Positions 26,610-35,393 are shown, numbered from the stretch's first letter. The stretch: 64,000 nucleotides of DNA from Acinetobacter bereziniae LMG 1003 = CIP 70.12 (GCF_000368925.1 NZ_KB849756.1:2831015-2895014); one strand, 5' to 3'. Notes: a model not told the origin generated them from the sequence alone. Program-made: numbers and translations.

Positions 26610-27113
26610 ATGTCACGTGTAGCTCGCTTTCATGCAGACCGTACCAATCAAAAACTTTATTTTGCTCGTCTTTCATGTATGCAGGCAGAGCAGACAGAAA
26701 ATGTTCAGCAAGCCCAAGCTCAACGTGAAGCAGCCGTATTTCATTTACATGGCGCAGTTCTGGCATTTTTACAGGAATTGGTTCGTTATTATCGCTTAAA
26801 TGATTTGTCTCCTACGTTGAAGTCGATAGAAGAGAACATGGCAGCAAAAGGGCAAGTATCACCTGAAGTTTTGGTGATGCAAAAATTGGCAAAAGAAGGA
26901 TTTATTGCTGAGCTTAAAAGAGCATATCGACTTTGCCAATATGCACCTGAACCGAGTGCGCCAGAACCTGAAGACGAGACATCTTCTAATTTAATTATTA
27001 AAGTGACACAAACACCACAAGCATGGTTGCCAGATACCAGAATTTTAAGAGAATGGCATCGTGATTTATCACAACTTATTGATGGTTTTCGTAATGAAAT
27101 GGTTGAATTCTGA
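26610..27113 (+). CDS. conserved hypothetical protein (DUF6586-like)
   Basis: This is a 167-residue soluble, helix-rich protein. The first half (SRVARFHADRTNQKLYFARL, then FHLHGAVLAFLQELVRYYRL) is conserved in length and layout with short gammaproteobacterial proteins I believe are DUF6586. A Glu/Pro-rich linker (EPSAPEPEDE) and a C-terminal helix starting LREWHRDLSQLIDGF follow. There is no signal or membrane segment. No function is known to me. Confidence 0.65.
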   Translation: MSRVARFHADRTNQKLYFARLSCMQAEQTENVQQAQAQREAAVFHLHGAVLAFLQELVRYYRLNDLSPTLKSIEENMAAKGQVSPEVLVMQKLAKEGFIAELKRAYRLCQYAPEPSAPEPEDETSSNLIIKVTQTPQAWLPDTRILREWHRDLSQLIDGFRNEMVEF

Positions 27114-27221
27114 TCTTTTTGATCAGATTCACTTGAAATTTTGTTTTAAATGACTATATAAAATATCTACAAGATGCAAAGTGCATTCAGTGCTTTGCCC
27201 CATGTTGAGCATGGAGGATTT

Positions 27222-27500
27222 ATGTCTATCGAACAGTTAAAAGAGTTATTTGGGAATCAAGAAGCTATTTTGGAGTTAGTACAACTCGAAGGTGGTGAAT
27301 TGGCATTGCGTAATGCAGGATCTGAAAAGGATCCATTGGTCACGATCCAATTTAATGAAGAAGTGAAAGCGTTATTGGGTGATCAAACACCAGCAATAGC
27401 TCAACAAATGATTCAAGCTGCATTATTCGCTTTACTTGAAAAGCAGGCGGATCAATGGCATGCGGAAGTTGTTGATGTGCAGCCGAAATATATGAGCTAG
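27222..27500 (+). CDS. conserved hypothetical 92-aa protein
   Basis: This is a small acidic soluble protein starting MSIEQLKELFGNQ. GGAGG lies 4 bases before the ATG at 27222 and decides the start; the frame is open 16 codons further upstream without support. Hydrophobic stretch QQMIQAALFALLEKQ is helical, not membrane. It lies about 110 bases after the DUF6586-like gene on the same strand and ends before a strong terminator. I do not recognise a family. Confidence 0.6.
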   Translation: MSIEQLKELFGNQEAILELVQLEGGELALRNAGSEKDPLVTIQFNEEVKALLGDQTPAIAQQMIQAALFALLEKQADQWHAEVVDVQPKYMS

Positions 27501-27533
27501 TACAGCTAAGGTTTGGTTTTCTAAAATAAATAA

Positions 27534-27560
27534 AAAACGCACTTTAAAGTGCGTTTTCTT
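27534..27560. terminator. bidirectional terminator (24-base palindrome)
   Basis: A perfect palindrome, AAAACGCACTTT / AAAGTGCGTTTT, lies between the 92-aa gene and the convergent antiporter gene. Confidence 0.8.
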
Positions 27561-27599
27561 TGTCACTTGTTTTAAATGAGCTGAAAGCTCAATTCAAAT

Positions 27600-29318
27600 T
27601 CAATGCGTTGGTTCATGATGGTGTGCAATTTGAATTTGATTCAAAATATGATTGCTCATATTTTTCGCCATTTCCTCTTTTGCATAATAGACTTCACCAA
27701 CATTGTCTTTACGAATAACTTCTGCCTCTTCTTTATTTTCAGCACAAACCAAAACTTGAATTTCTGGATTCAGTAATTTTGCTGTGTCGACAATTTTATG
27801 AATATCGACAATATCCATCGGTGAAATAACCAATAGTCTTGCATGTTGAATATGCGCTTGAATAAGGACACTGGGTTCAGTGGCACGACCTGAAACTGCA
27901 GCAATACCTTTTTCACGTAAGTTTTCTACGATTTCACGATTTTCTTCTGCGATCACGACTTTAATACCATCTTCCATAAGTGTTTTGGTAATACGACGAC
28001 CGACTTCACCATGACCGACAATCACCACTTGGTCACGCAAGTAAGCTTGATCGACTTCATCAGGAAGCATTGCCAAAGGGTCACCACTACGTTCAAGCAA
28101 GCGTGCTAAATGTGAGCGTTCACGAATCCAGTTCTGTACAGGCTCAATGGCTGAGAACAGGAATGAGTTTAAGGTAATCGAGAATAATGCACCTGCCAAA
28201 ATCAAGTTTTGTGCTTCAGGGCTGAGTAAGCCAAGTGAGAGACCGAGTGTGGCAAGGATAAATGAGAATTCCCCAATTTGTGCCAAACTTGCACCAACAG
28301 TCAATGCAGTATTGATCGGGTAGCGGAAGAATAAAACCAACGCCATTGCTGCGAGTGTTTTACCAATCATGATGATGGCAATCACGGCTAAAATATGTAA
28401 AGGTTGTTCAATAATAATGCGCGGATCAAATAACATTCCCACAGAAACGAAGAAGAGGATTGAGAAAATTTCTCTTAATGGTAAGGTTTCTTCTTCTGCA
28501 CGATGACTAAAATCAGACTCTTTTACCACCATCCCCGCAAAGAATGCGCCTAATGCCATAGAGACACCAAAGATCGCGTAAGAGCCATAGGCAATTGAAA
28601 CAGCTGCTGCAACCACTGTTAAGGTAAAAAGCTCTCTAGAACCCAAACGAGCGACATATTGCATGATCATTGGAACAAGGCGCTTACCAATAATGAGCAT
28701 AAAGGCAATAAAGCCAGTGACTTTGAGTAGCGTGATGCCTAAGGTCATCCAAATGTTTTGATCTGACTCATGCCCTGCGATGGGGTGTCCTCCCAAAAGT
28801 ACTGCGGTTGCAGGAAGCAGAACCAAAACCAGTACCATGACCAGATCTTCGACCAATAACCAGCCGACTGCAATTTTACCATTGATCGAATCGAGTAAAC
28901 CTTTGTCACCTAAAGCTTTCAATAAAACCACGGTACTAGCACAAGATAAACTTAAACCAAAGACCAGTGCAGATCCAAAACTCCATCCCCAAAACATGGA
29001 AACAGCTATTCCCAATAACGTTGCAACTGCGATTTGTAAAATTGCACCAGGTAAAGCAATTCTTCGAACTTGCATTAAATCATTGAGGGAAAAATGCATG
29101 CCTACACCAAACATCAAAAACATCACGCCTAATTCAGCAAGCTGATTGGCAAGTGTGATGTCTGCGACTACACCGGGTGTATTAGGACTAATAATAATCC
29201 CTGCAATAAGATAACCAATCAAAGGAGGAAGGCGTAAACGTGCAGCGATATAGCCAAAAATGAGGGCTATACCAAAGCCAACTGCAAGCAAAATAATCAG
29301 ATCTACGTCATGAGGCAC
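27600..29318 (-). CDS. CPA2-family cation:proton antiporter with TrkA-N domain (YbaL/KefB-like)
   Basis: This is a 572-residue protein. Residues about 1-395 hold 12 or so membrane helices of the monovalent cation:proton antiporter-2 fold (LRLPPLIGYLIAGIIISP at the second helix). Residues about 410-530 are a cytoplasmic Rossmann TrkA-N domain (VVIVGHGEVGRRI) that senses nucleotide or redox state. A His-rich tail (HHHEPTH) ends it. By family it exchanges K or Na for protons. YbaL is the closest by overall layout; KefB/KefC have a longer C-terminus. Confidence 0.88.
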   Translation of the reverse strand: MPHDVDLIILLAVGFGIALIFGYIAARLRLPPLIGYLIAGIIISPNTPGVVADITLANQLAELGVMFLMFGVGMHFSLNDLMQVRRIALPGAILQIAVATLLGIAVSMFWGWSFGSALVFGLSLSCASTVVLLKALGDKGLLDSINGKIAVGWLLVEDLVMVLVLVLLPATAVLLGGHPIAGHESDQNIWMTLGITLLKVTGFIAFMLIIGKRLVPMIMQYVARLGSRELFTLTVVAAAVSIAYGSYAIFGVSMALGAFFAGMVVKESDFSHRAEEETLPLREIFSILFFVSVGMLFDPRIIIEQPLHILAVIAIIMIGKTLAAMALVLFFRYPINTALTVGASLAQIGEFSFILATLGLSLGLLSPEAQNLILAGALFSITLNSFLFSAIEPVQNWIRERSHLARLLERSGDPLAMLPDEVDQAYLRDQVVIVGHGEVGRRITKTLMEDGIKVVIAEENREIVENLREKGIAAVSGRATEPSVLIQAHIQHARLLVISPMDIVDIHKIVDTAKLLNPEIQVLVCAENKEEAEVIRKDNVGEVYYAKEEMAKNMSNHILNQIQIAHHHEPTH

Positions 29319-29453
29319 TAAATACTCCTTAATTTTTAGGAGAAATCATTCAAAAAATCATTTCTAAAAGGGTATGGCTCTAGTTGAAACCATATAAAAT
29401 GCACGAATAGTGCCAAATTTGATGAAGATTTTAACAAGTTGAAGAAAAAAAAG

Positions 29454-29480
29454 GCAAAAAAAACGACCCAAATGGATCGT
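29454..29480 (-). terminator. terminator of rpmB-rpmG
   Basis: Read on the minus strand, ACGATCCA pairs with TGGGTCGT with one mismatch and is followed by eight T. It lies about 20 bases after the rpmG stop. Confidence 0.75.
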
Positions 29481-29500
29481 ATTTTTTAAGAAAACTAAAA

Positions 29501-29656
29501 TTATTTAATTTTAGCTTCTTTGAAGATAACGTGTTGACGGATTTTTGGATCAAATTTTTTGATTTCCATTTTTTCCGGCATAGTACGTTTGTTCTTAGTA
29601 GTGGTATAGAAATAACCTGTACCAGCAGTAGAAACTAGGCGAATTTTATCACGCAT
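29501..29656 (-). CDS. rpmG: 50S ribosomal protein L33
   Basis: This 51-residue basic protein reads [17 protein letters not shown], then [14 protein letters not shown] and [17 protein letters not shown], the standard L33 sequence. It lacks zinc-binding cysteines, the usual C-minus form of gammaproteobacteria. It lies 12 bases after rpmB, and the two are co-transcribed as in most bacteria. GAGT precedes the start. Confidence 0.96.
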   Translation of the reverse strand: MRDKIRLVSTAGTGYFYTTTKNKRTMPEKMEIKKFDPKIRQHVIFKEAKIK

Positions 29657-29668
29657 GGTTCAGACTCC

Positions 29669-29905
29669 TTAGATCTTTTGACCTTGAGCACGTAGGTCAG
29701 CAACAACCTTTTCAATGCCCAATTTGTCGATAATACGCATACCTTTAGTAGTTAGACGAAGACGTACGAAACGTTTTTCGCTTTCTAACCAGAAACGGTG
29801 GTGATGCAGGTTCGGCTCGAACCGGCGTTTAGTTTTGTTGTTGGCGTGTGAGACGTTGTTACCAACGACTGGACGCTTGCCGGTAACTTGGCAAACCTTA
29901 GACAT
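29669..29905 (-). CDS. rpmB: 50S ribosomal protein L28
   Basis: This 78-residue basic protein begins [20 protein letters not shown], followed by [18 protein letters not shown] and [22 protein letters not shown] stretches, the L28 family. It is the first gene of the rpmB-rpmG operon with a recognisable promoter about 85 bases upstream. Confidence 0.96.
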
Positions 29906-29986
29906 GGTGTAACTCCATTGATTTAGCCAACAGCAAATCTGTATGGCCAGTCAAAATAAAACGGATTGAATTCATTCAAGGGGCGT

Positions 29987-30015
29987 TTTATACCAAAATT
30001 CCGCTTAAAAGACAA
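29987..30015 (-). promoter_or_regulatory. probable rpmB-rpmG promoter
   Basis: On the minus strand, TTGTCT (-35), a 17-base spacer and TATAAA (-10) are followed by the GC-rich discriminator ACGCCCC, as expected for a growth-rate-controlled ribosomal promoter. The -35 and spacer overlap a perfect 10-base inverted repeat. Confidence 0.65.
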
Positions 30016-30023
30016 GCGGAATT
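29997..30023. repeat. perfect inverted repeat overlapping the rpmB promoter
   Basis: AATTCCGCTT and AAGCGGAATT flank a 7-base loop. It lies 48 bases past the aldehyde dehydrogenase stop and could end that transcript (TTTT follows on the minus strand) while overlapping the -35 and spacer of rpmB. Confidence 0.6.
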
Positions 30024-30070
30024 CGTCAAAACGCAATCTGATCTATTGTGATAGATCATGCCTTGATCAG

Positions 30071-31519
30071 TTAGCGTAAGAAAGTTTTCTCTAAAATTTT
30101 ATTTAGGGGTTTATCGTAAGGCGCTAAGATGAATTTTAAGCTGAATAGCTTAGGAATAGACATCACTGAACGCTCATGTGATAAACCAAAGAAACCTTCT
30201 GGGCCATGATATTTGCCCATACCCGAAGCACCTACGCCACCAAATGGTAGATCGTCTTGTGCAACATGGGTTAGAACGGCATTTTGACCGAAATGCCCTG
30301 AGTGAGTACGTTGGGAAACATATTCAGCACGAGCATTGTCAAAGTCGAAATAGTATAAAGCAAGTGGACGAGGTCTGCCATTAATAAAGTCAATCACATC
30401 GTCGATTTGATCATATTCCATGATTGGAAGGACTGGACCAAAAATTTCATTCTTCATAATGTCCATAGTCGGTAAGACACCTGTTAAGAATGTTGGGGCA
30501 ATTTTTCGTACAGCAGTTAAATCCTCATGATTGGGATTAATCTCAGTGAATTGAGCGCCTTGTTGACGCGCATCTTCTAAATACCCTTGGATACGATTGT
30601 ACTGTTTGTCATTGATGATGCTGGTGTAATCCTGATTGTCTCGCAAGGTTGGGTACATTGCTGTAGCGATTTCTTTAAATGAATCAATGAACTCAGCAGT
30701 TTTACCTTTAGGCAGGAACATATAGTCAGGTGCAACACAGGTTTGACCTGCATTCCAAAGCTTACCAAATGCAATTCGTTCAGCCACCAATTTTAAGTCG
30801 CTAGACGGATGTACAATCACTGGTGATTTACCACCCAGTTCAAGAATAACAGGCACAAGATTCTCTGCCGCTGCACTCATCACTGTTTTACCCACATTGG
30901 TAGAACCAGTAAAAATGATTTTATCGAAGGCTAAATGCGAAAAAGCATCAGAAATTTGTCCACCACCATTCACGACTGCAACCAACTCTTGTGGGAATGC
31001 TTCTGATAACGCATTTTCAAGCACATAACCAAATTGAGAAGATGAACTGGAAATCTTTAACATGGCATGATTACCAGCAGCCAAGGCGCAAATCAGCGGT
31101 CCAACTGACAGTAACAATGGGTAATTCCAAGGTGCGATAATTCCAATTACACCTAGAGGTTGATATTGCACCCACGCTTTGCCTGGTTGGTGTAACATAG
31201 AGACATGGCGCTTAGATGGTTTCATCCATGCTGTTAAATGCTTGCTATAATATTTAATTTGCTCTAAACAGGTAAGTAGTTCACCGATTTTAGTTTCGCT
31301 GATTGAACGATTGCCGTAGTCTTGATTGATTGCATCTGCAAATTGATCTTGATATTTTACCAAAACTTTTTTCAAGCGAGCTAAACGTTCAATACGCTCT
31401 TTGGCTGTAGGAACAGGATAACGCTGATAAGCAGCTTTCTGTTGTTCAAGCAGATCGTGCATATGTTGAACTTCAGGTGAATAGGAAGTCATTGAATTTG
31501 TTTTTGTATGACTGTTCAT
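30071..31519 (-). CDS. coniferyl-aldehyde dehydrogenase-type aldehyde dehydrogenase
   Basis: This is a protein of about 482 residues of the ALDH superfamily, with PLGVIGIIAPWNYPLLLSVG, FTGSTNVGKTVM, VILELGGKSPVIV and the catalytic Cys in NAGQTCVAPDYM. The short N-terminus and HFGQNAVLTHVAQDDLPFGG region fit the coniferyl/fatty-aldehyde subgroup. It oxidises aldehydes with NAD(P). A TetR gene is divergent and probably represses it. The ATG at 31519 is preferred over one four codons upstream; neither has a strong ribosome site. Confidence 0.88.
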   Translation of the reverse strand: MNSHTKTNSMTSYSPEVQHMHDLLEQQKAAYQRYPVPTAKERIERLARLKKVLVKYQDQFADAINQDYGNRSISETKIGELLTCLEQIKYYSKHLTAWMKPSKRHVSMLHQPGKAWVQYQPLGVIGIIAPWNYPLLLSVGPLICALAAGNHAMLKISSSSSQFGYVLENALSEAFPQELVAVVNGGGQISDAFSHLAFDKIIFTGSTNVGKTVMSAAAENLVPVILELGGKSPVIVHPSSDLKLVAERIAFGKLWNAGQTCVAPDYMFLPKGKTAEFIDSFKEIATAMYPTLRDNQDYTSIINDKQYNRIQGYLEDARQQGAQFTEINPNHEDLTAVRKIAPTFLTGVLPTMDIMKNEIFGPVLPIMEYDQIDDVIDFINGRPRPLALYYFDFDNARAEYVSQRTHSGHFGQNAVLTHVAQDDLPFGGVGASGMGKYHGPEGFFGLSHERSVMSIPKLFSLKFILAPYDKPLNKILEKTFLR

Positions 31520-31559
31520 GACAAACACCATTTACGAATAGGTTAATATAATATATTTT

Positions 31560-31577
31560 TTAGAGTAAATACTCTAA
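31560..31577. promoter_or_regulatory. candidate TetR operator
   Basis: A perfect palindrome, TTAGAGTA-AA-TACTCTAA, lies between the divergent aldehyde dehydrogenase and TetR genes, 41 bases from the former's start and 54 from the latter's. Its size and position suit a TetR dimer that blocks both promoters. Confidence 0.65.
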
Positions 31578-31630
31578 ATAGTCAAGTCACTTTATGTTAG
31601 CTTGTGCTAACGGTTAAAAATGGTAATAGG

Positions 31631-32323
31631 ATGTCAAGCTCCAAAACTTTGAAAACGAAAGATCGAATTTTGCAGATTAGTCTGCAACTTTTTAATGAAC
31701 GCGGAGAGCGTGCAGTTACGACAAATCATATTGCAGCTGAGCTTGGGATTAGTCCTGGAAATTTGTATTATCATTTTCGAAACAAGCAAGAAATCATTAA
31801 AGAGTTGATGGAGCAATATCAAAAAGAAACATTAGATATGCTTTCATTACCCGATGACCGTAAAGTCAATGCAAATGATAAGATTCGTTATTTTCAAGTT
31901 TTGAGTAGCCAACTTTGGGAATATCGTTTCTTACATCGTGATGTTTATCACTTAATAGAAAATAATGATGATTTTAGAAAAATATATCCTCGTTTCGCTG
32001 GAAAAGTGATGCAGCAGGGACAAAAAATTTATCATGCCTTTGTTCAAGCGGGCTTGATGCAGATGACAGCATCTGAAATTGAAGCGTTGATTATCAATAT
32101 TTGGATTGTACTGACCAACTGGACAAACTTCCTTTATATGTCTGGGCATTTGAGTGATTCCAATCATTTGGATGAAAAATGGATTTGGCAAGCGTTACGT
32201 CAAATGGTGTTTTTAGAAGGTCCGTATTTGCGTGGTGAAAGCCGTGAAACCTATGAGCGCTTGTTGGAAAGTTTTGGTTCTTCAGAATTATTTGCAAGTT
32301 TATCGGCAGTAAAACACGATTGA
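31631..32323 (+). CDS. TetR family transcriptional regulator
   Basis: This is a protein of about 230 residues. The N-terminal helix-turn-helix is AVTTNHIAAELGISPGNLYYHF (about 28-48 in the family pattern), followed by KQEIIKELMEQY and a helical ligand domain of the DUF6-like TetR_C type with Trp-rich stretches (NIWIVLTNWTNFLY). Divergent from the aldehyde dehydrogenase. A GTG at 31604 is an alternative start; the ATG at 31631 gives the usual N-terminus. The ligand is unknown, perhaps a fatty aldehyde or acid. Confidence 0.88.
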   Translation: MSSSKTLKTKDRILQISLQLFNERGERAVTTNHIAAELGISPGNLYYHFRNKQEIIKELMEQYQKETLDMLSLPDDRKVNANDKIRYFQVLSSQLWEYRFLHRDVYHLIENNDDFRKIYPRFAGKVMQQGQKIYHAFVQAGLMQMTASEIEALIINIWIVLTNWTNFLYMSGHLSDSNHLDEKWIWQALRQMVFLEGPYLRGESRETYERLLESFGSSELFASLSAVKHD

Positions 32324-32336
32324 TGCCGAATCAAGA

Positions 32337-32364
32337 TTGAAAGCTGCTAAAAAAGCGTTAGAAT
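32337..32364 (+). promoter_or_regulatory. probable purU promoter
   Basis: TTGAAA, a 16-base spacer and TAGAAT lie about 43 bases before the purU start. Good match to the sigma-70 consensus. Confidence 0.6.
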
Positions 32365-32406
32365 ACTCGGCTGTTTTAAACTAATTTATAAGTGATATCC
32401 TTCAAC

Positions 32407-33273
32407 ATGAACATGACTACTGCCAACACAGCACGTCTACTGATTACTTGTGAAGACAAGCCAGGAATCGTGCAAGCTGTATCGAGCTTTTTGTATCATC
32501 AGGGCGCAAATATTACCGCGCTTGATCAATACGCAACTGAAGCTCAGGGCGGACGTTATTTCATGCGTGTTGAATTTGAACTTGACCATTTGCAATCTCG
32601 TCGTGAAAGTCTGATCCAAACTTTTGCAAGTAATGTTGCTGAACGCTATAGCATGCATTGGCGTTTAAGCTTGGTGAGCGATATTAAAAAAGTAGGTATC
32701 TTGGTCTCTAAAGTCGACCATGCTTTACTTGAGTTACTTTGGCGTCATTCACGTGGCGGTTTACATTGTGAAATCACACAAGTGGTTTCAAATCATGAAG
32801 ATTTGCGTGAGTCAGTAGAGAACTTTGGTATTCCTTTCCATGTGGTTCCAGTCAATAAAGAAAATAAGCGTGAAGCGTATGCGCAAATTGATGAACTCAT
32901 GCAAGGCAATGACTTGCTGGTACTTGCACGCTATATGCAGATTCTTGATGAAGAGTTTGTACAAAAATGGGAAATGAAGGTGATTAATATTCATCATTCA
33001 TTCTTACCTGCATTTGTCGGCGCTAATCCTTATAAGCAAGCCTATGAAAAGGGTGTGAAGTTGATTGGTGCAACAGCCCATTATGTCACAGCTGATTTGG
33101 ACCAAGGACCAATTATTGAGCAAGATGTAGAACGTGTAAATCACGATTTTACTGTTGAGCAATTACGTGAATTAGGTCAGGATGTTGAGCGTAATGTTTT
33201 GGCAAGAGCAGTCAAATGGCATCTTGAAGATCGTATTATTGTCGATGGCAACAAGACTGTTGTATTTCAATAA
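32407..33273 (+). CDS. purU: formyltetrahydrofolate deformylase
   Basis: This is a protein of about 288 residues. An N-terminal ACT domain (LLITCEDKPGIVQAVSSFLY) is followed by a formyltransferase-fold domain with VVPVNKENKREAY, LARYMQILDEEFV, INIHHSFLPAFVGANPY and DLDQGPIIEQDV, the PurU signature with its His and Asp. It hydrolyses 10-formyl-THF to THF and formate, balancing one-carbon pools and feeding PurT. GTG at 32392 is a possible upstream start; the ATG at 32407 gives the usual length. Confidence 0.94.
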   Translation: MNMTTANTARLLITCEDKPGIVQAVSSFLYHQGANITALDQYATEAQGGRYFMRVEFELDHLQSRRESLIQTFASNVAERYSMHWRLSLVSDIKKVGILVSKVDHALLELLWRHSRGGLHCEITQVVSNHEDLRESVENFGIPFHVVPVNKENKREAYAQIDELMQGNDLLVLARYMQILDEEFVQKWEMKVINIHHSFLPAFVGANPYKQAYEKGVKLIGATAHYVTADLDQGPIIEQDVERVNHDFTVEQLRELGQDVERNVLARAVKWHLEDRIIVDGNKTVVFQ

Positions 33274-33303
33274 TATGTGAATGTTGGGTAAATTTTTAAG
33301 ATG

Positions 33304-33332
33304 AAAAAGGGATGCTTTAAGCATCCCTTTTT
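33304..33332 (+). terminator. purU terminator
   Basis: A 12-base stem, AAAAAGGGATGC / GCATCCCTTTTT, lies about 30 bases after the stop. Confidence 0.85.
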
Positions 33333-33492
33333 ATTTTTTTATTTGTAAAAATGATAAAAAACGCAAAAAAAGCTGTTGCAAATGAAAACACTTCTCATTT
33401 ATCATTGTTGCACTTTAATTGTTCTATCCGATGAGCTTAATCTGTAAATTGACTATTTTACAGTTTACTCAATTTTAGGTATTTAGATTCTT

Positions 33493-34308
33493 ATGAGTCA
33501 GTCTTCCTCTGCACCACTTCAAACGCCTCCACCGATGAAGAAAAAAGTCCTTGCTGCAGTCTTAGCAGTTATTGTTGGGCATGTAGGTGTATTGTGGGGA
33601 ATCAGTAATATGAAGGCTTTTGAATTACCACAAATCAAGAAAGAACCTTTAAAAATCAAATTTTTAAAGCTCAAAGAAGATGCTCCACCACCGCCTCCAC
33701 CTCCTGTTGAACAGATCAAGCCTAAAGTTAAACCCAAGCCGGTAGAGAAGAAAATCGAACCGAAACCTGTGGTTAAACCGAAAATCATTGAACAAAAAAA
33801 ACCTGTTGTAAATGACGATCGTGCAAGAAAGCTTGAAGAGCAGAAACGTTTAGATGATCAAAAACGTTTAGAAGATCAGAAGCGTATGGATGAGCAAAAA
33901 CGTCTAGATGAGCAAAAGCGTTTAGAAGATCAAAAACGTTTGGATCAACAGAAGCGTGAACAAGAGGAACGTGATCGTCAGCGTCGTGAGCAAGAACAAA
34001 GAAATACGCCACGTAATGTAAGTGACGGACAAGTGTCTTGGAATCGCAGTCCTCGAATTGCAAAAGACCAGTTACTTAAACTGATGTCACCTGAAGATGG
34101 TACAAAGGTTGTAAATCTTGAAATTACCGCAGATGCGAATGGAAATATTACCAATGTACGTGTGATCCAATCGAGTGGTAACTCAAGTTTAGACAGTTAC
34201 GTTGTTAAACAGACACAATCTGCAAAATTTAAAGCCTACAAAGAAAATGGCACTGGTGTACCATTTAAAATTAGGCAGGATTTTGCGTTGTCAGTCTCTA
34301 AAAAATGA
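33493..34308 (+). CDS. TonB-family energy transducer
   Basis: This is a 271-residue protein. It has a cytoplasmic N-terminus, a single membrane anchor (KVLAAVLAVIVGHVGVLWGI, about 18-37), a Pro-run and Pro/Lys-rich spacer (residues 64-105), then seven tandem hexapeptides of the type QKRLDE at 117-158, and a C-terminal TonB domain (about 185-271, with VVNLEITADANGNITNVRVI). It carries proton-motive energy from ExbB/ExbD to outer-membrane receptors. It is first in the tonB-exbB-exbD operon. Acinetobacter has several TonB paralogues, so I give no number. Confidence 0.9.
   Translation: MSQSSSAPLQTPPPMKKKVLAAVLAVIVGHVGVLWGISNMKAFELPQIKKEPLKIKFLKLKEDAPPPPPPPVEQIKPKVKPKPVEKKIEPKPVVKPKIIEQKKPVVNDDRARKLEEQKRLDDQKRLEDQKRMDEQKRLDEQKRLEDQKRLDQQKREQEERDRQRREQEQRNTPRNVSDGQVSWNRSPRIAKDQLLKLMSPEDGTKVVNLEITADANGNITNVRVIQSSGNSSLDSYVVKQTQSAKFKAYKENGTGVPFKIRQDFALSVSKK
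33841..33966 (+). repeat. 18-base tandem repeats inside the TonB gene
   Basis: Seven imperfect copies of an 18-base unit encode the hexapeptide QKR(L/M)(D/E)(D/E/Q). The run forms a long charged alpha-helical spacer. Copy number could vary between strains by slippage or recombination, changing the reach of TonB across the periplasm. Confidence 0.85.
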
Positions 34309-34336
34309 TTTTTTTTAAGAATTAGGAAATGTGCAT

Positions 34337-34960
34337 ATGAACTTTTCAGTTTATTGGCAACATGCTGATGCGGTCAGTAAAACACTGTATTTCGTGTTAT
34401 TGGCAATGTCTATTGCAACGTGGACTGTGTTCATTTTGCGTATTTTGGGCACGCGTCAACTCAAGCAGGTTGCTCAAGACCATCTCGCTCAAGCGTTGAG
34501 TGCATTAAAGACAAAACTTACCCCACTTGGATTTGACCAACGTAAAGCAGTTGCAGAACAAGCTTTATTGCGTCAGATTTCAGTAGAGAAAGCCAATGCT
34601 GAAAAGGGTGTTTCTGTATTAGGTACCATTGCTTCACTGGCACCATTTGTGGGTTTATTTGGTACAGTATGGGGAATTTTCCATGCATTGGTTGCTGTCG
34701 GTAAAAGCGGTCAAGCAGGTTTAGCGCAAGTTGCAACACCTGTTGGTGAGGCGTTGATCATGACAGGGCTTGGTCTTGCAGTCGCAATTCCTGCTGTATT
34801 GGCGTATAACATCTGTGTACGTTTCAATCGCACTTTGTCAAATGAATTACAAGATCAAGCACATGGTTTATTGATTGATACGATGTTGCAGCAAGAATCT
34901 TCAACAAAAAAAGTTGAAGCTGAAGCAACAAATAAAGGTTTAGTTGGAGGTCAAGCTTAA
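34337..34960 (+). CDS. exbB: ExbB-family proton channel (MotA/TolQ/ExbB)
   Basis: This 207-residue inner-membrane protein has three helices: VLLAMSIATWTVFIL near the N-terminus, then SLAPFVGLFGTVWGI and IMTGLGLAVAIPAVLAYNI. The GTVWGI and GEALIMTGLGLAVAIPA motifs are diagnostic for ExbB/TolQ. The ATG at 34337 has AGGA 10 bases upstream; the GTG at 34331 is too close. Its stop shares a base with the exbD start. Confidence 0.92.
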   Translation: MNFSVYWQHADAVSKTLYFVLLAMSIATWTVFILRILGTRQLKQVAQDHLAQALSALKTKLTPLGFDQRKAVAEQALLRQISVEKANAEKGVSVLGTIASLAPFVGLFGTVWGIFHALVAVGKSGQAGLAQVATPVGEALIMTGLGLAVAIPAVLAYNICVRFNRTLSNELQDQAHGLLIDTMLQQESSTKKVEAEATNKGLVGGQA

Positions 34961-35364
34961 TGGCTTTTCAATTGGGAGAAGACAACGATTCTGGCATGAA
35001 TGAGATGAATCTTATTCCGCTGATCGATATTATGTTGGTATTGATGATCATCTTCTTGGTGACAGCAACCGTTGCTAACCCATCGATACCGTTAACCTTA
35101 CCGAAAACTACCGCTGAAGTGAATGCTCCACCTCCTGAAGCCATTACGATTAGTATTAATCAGCAAGGCGAAGTGGCTTGGAATGATCAAATCATTACTT
35201 TAGATGAATTATCAAAACGATTTGATGAAGCAGGACAAAAAGCTGTTAAACCAGCTGTTCAGCTAAGAGCCGATAAAGAGTCGCGTTATGATACTGTTGC
35301 ACAAGTGATGTCACGTGCAAGTGAGGCAGGATTAAATGATCTTGCGTTTATGAGTGATAATTAA
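34960..35364 (+). CDS. exbD: ExbD-family biopolymer transport protein
   Basis: This is a 134-residue protein with one N-terminal membrane helix (IMLVLMIIFLVTATVA) preceded by MNLIPLIDIML, which holds the essential membrane Asp of ExbD. The periplasmic part is small. It works with ExbB to drive TonB. One-base overlap with exbB implies translational coupling; a terminator follows at 35394. Confidence 0.93.
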   Translation: MAFQLGEDNDSGMNEMNLIPLIDIMLVLMIIFLVTATVANPSIPLTLPKTTAEVNAPPPEAITISINQQGEVAWNDQIITLDELSKRFDEAGQKAVKPAVQLRADKESRYDTVAQVMSRASEAGLNDLAFMSDN

Positions 35365-35393
35365 TAAATAACAAGAAAATGATAATATTTTTT

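Noticed and set aside
27108..27130. Small hairpin TCTGATC / GATCAGA after the 167-aa gene
   Set aside because: Seven-base stem with no T-run and readable transcription to the next gene; not convincing as a terminator.
28780..29145. A 121-aa plus-strand frame opposite the antiporter
   Set aside because: Lys/Thr/Pro-rich antisense of membrane helices; no start signals.
33519..34063. Two long minus-strand frames opposite the TonB gene
   Set aside because: They read Val/Leu/Asp/His repeats that are the complement of the TonB Pro and QKRLDE repeats. They are shadows of a repetitive coding strand, without ribosome sites.
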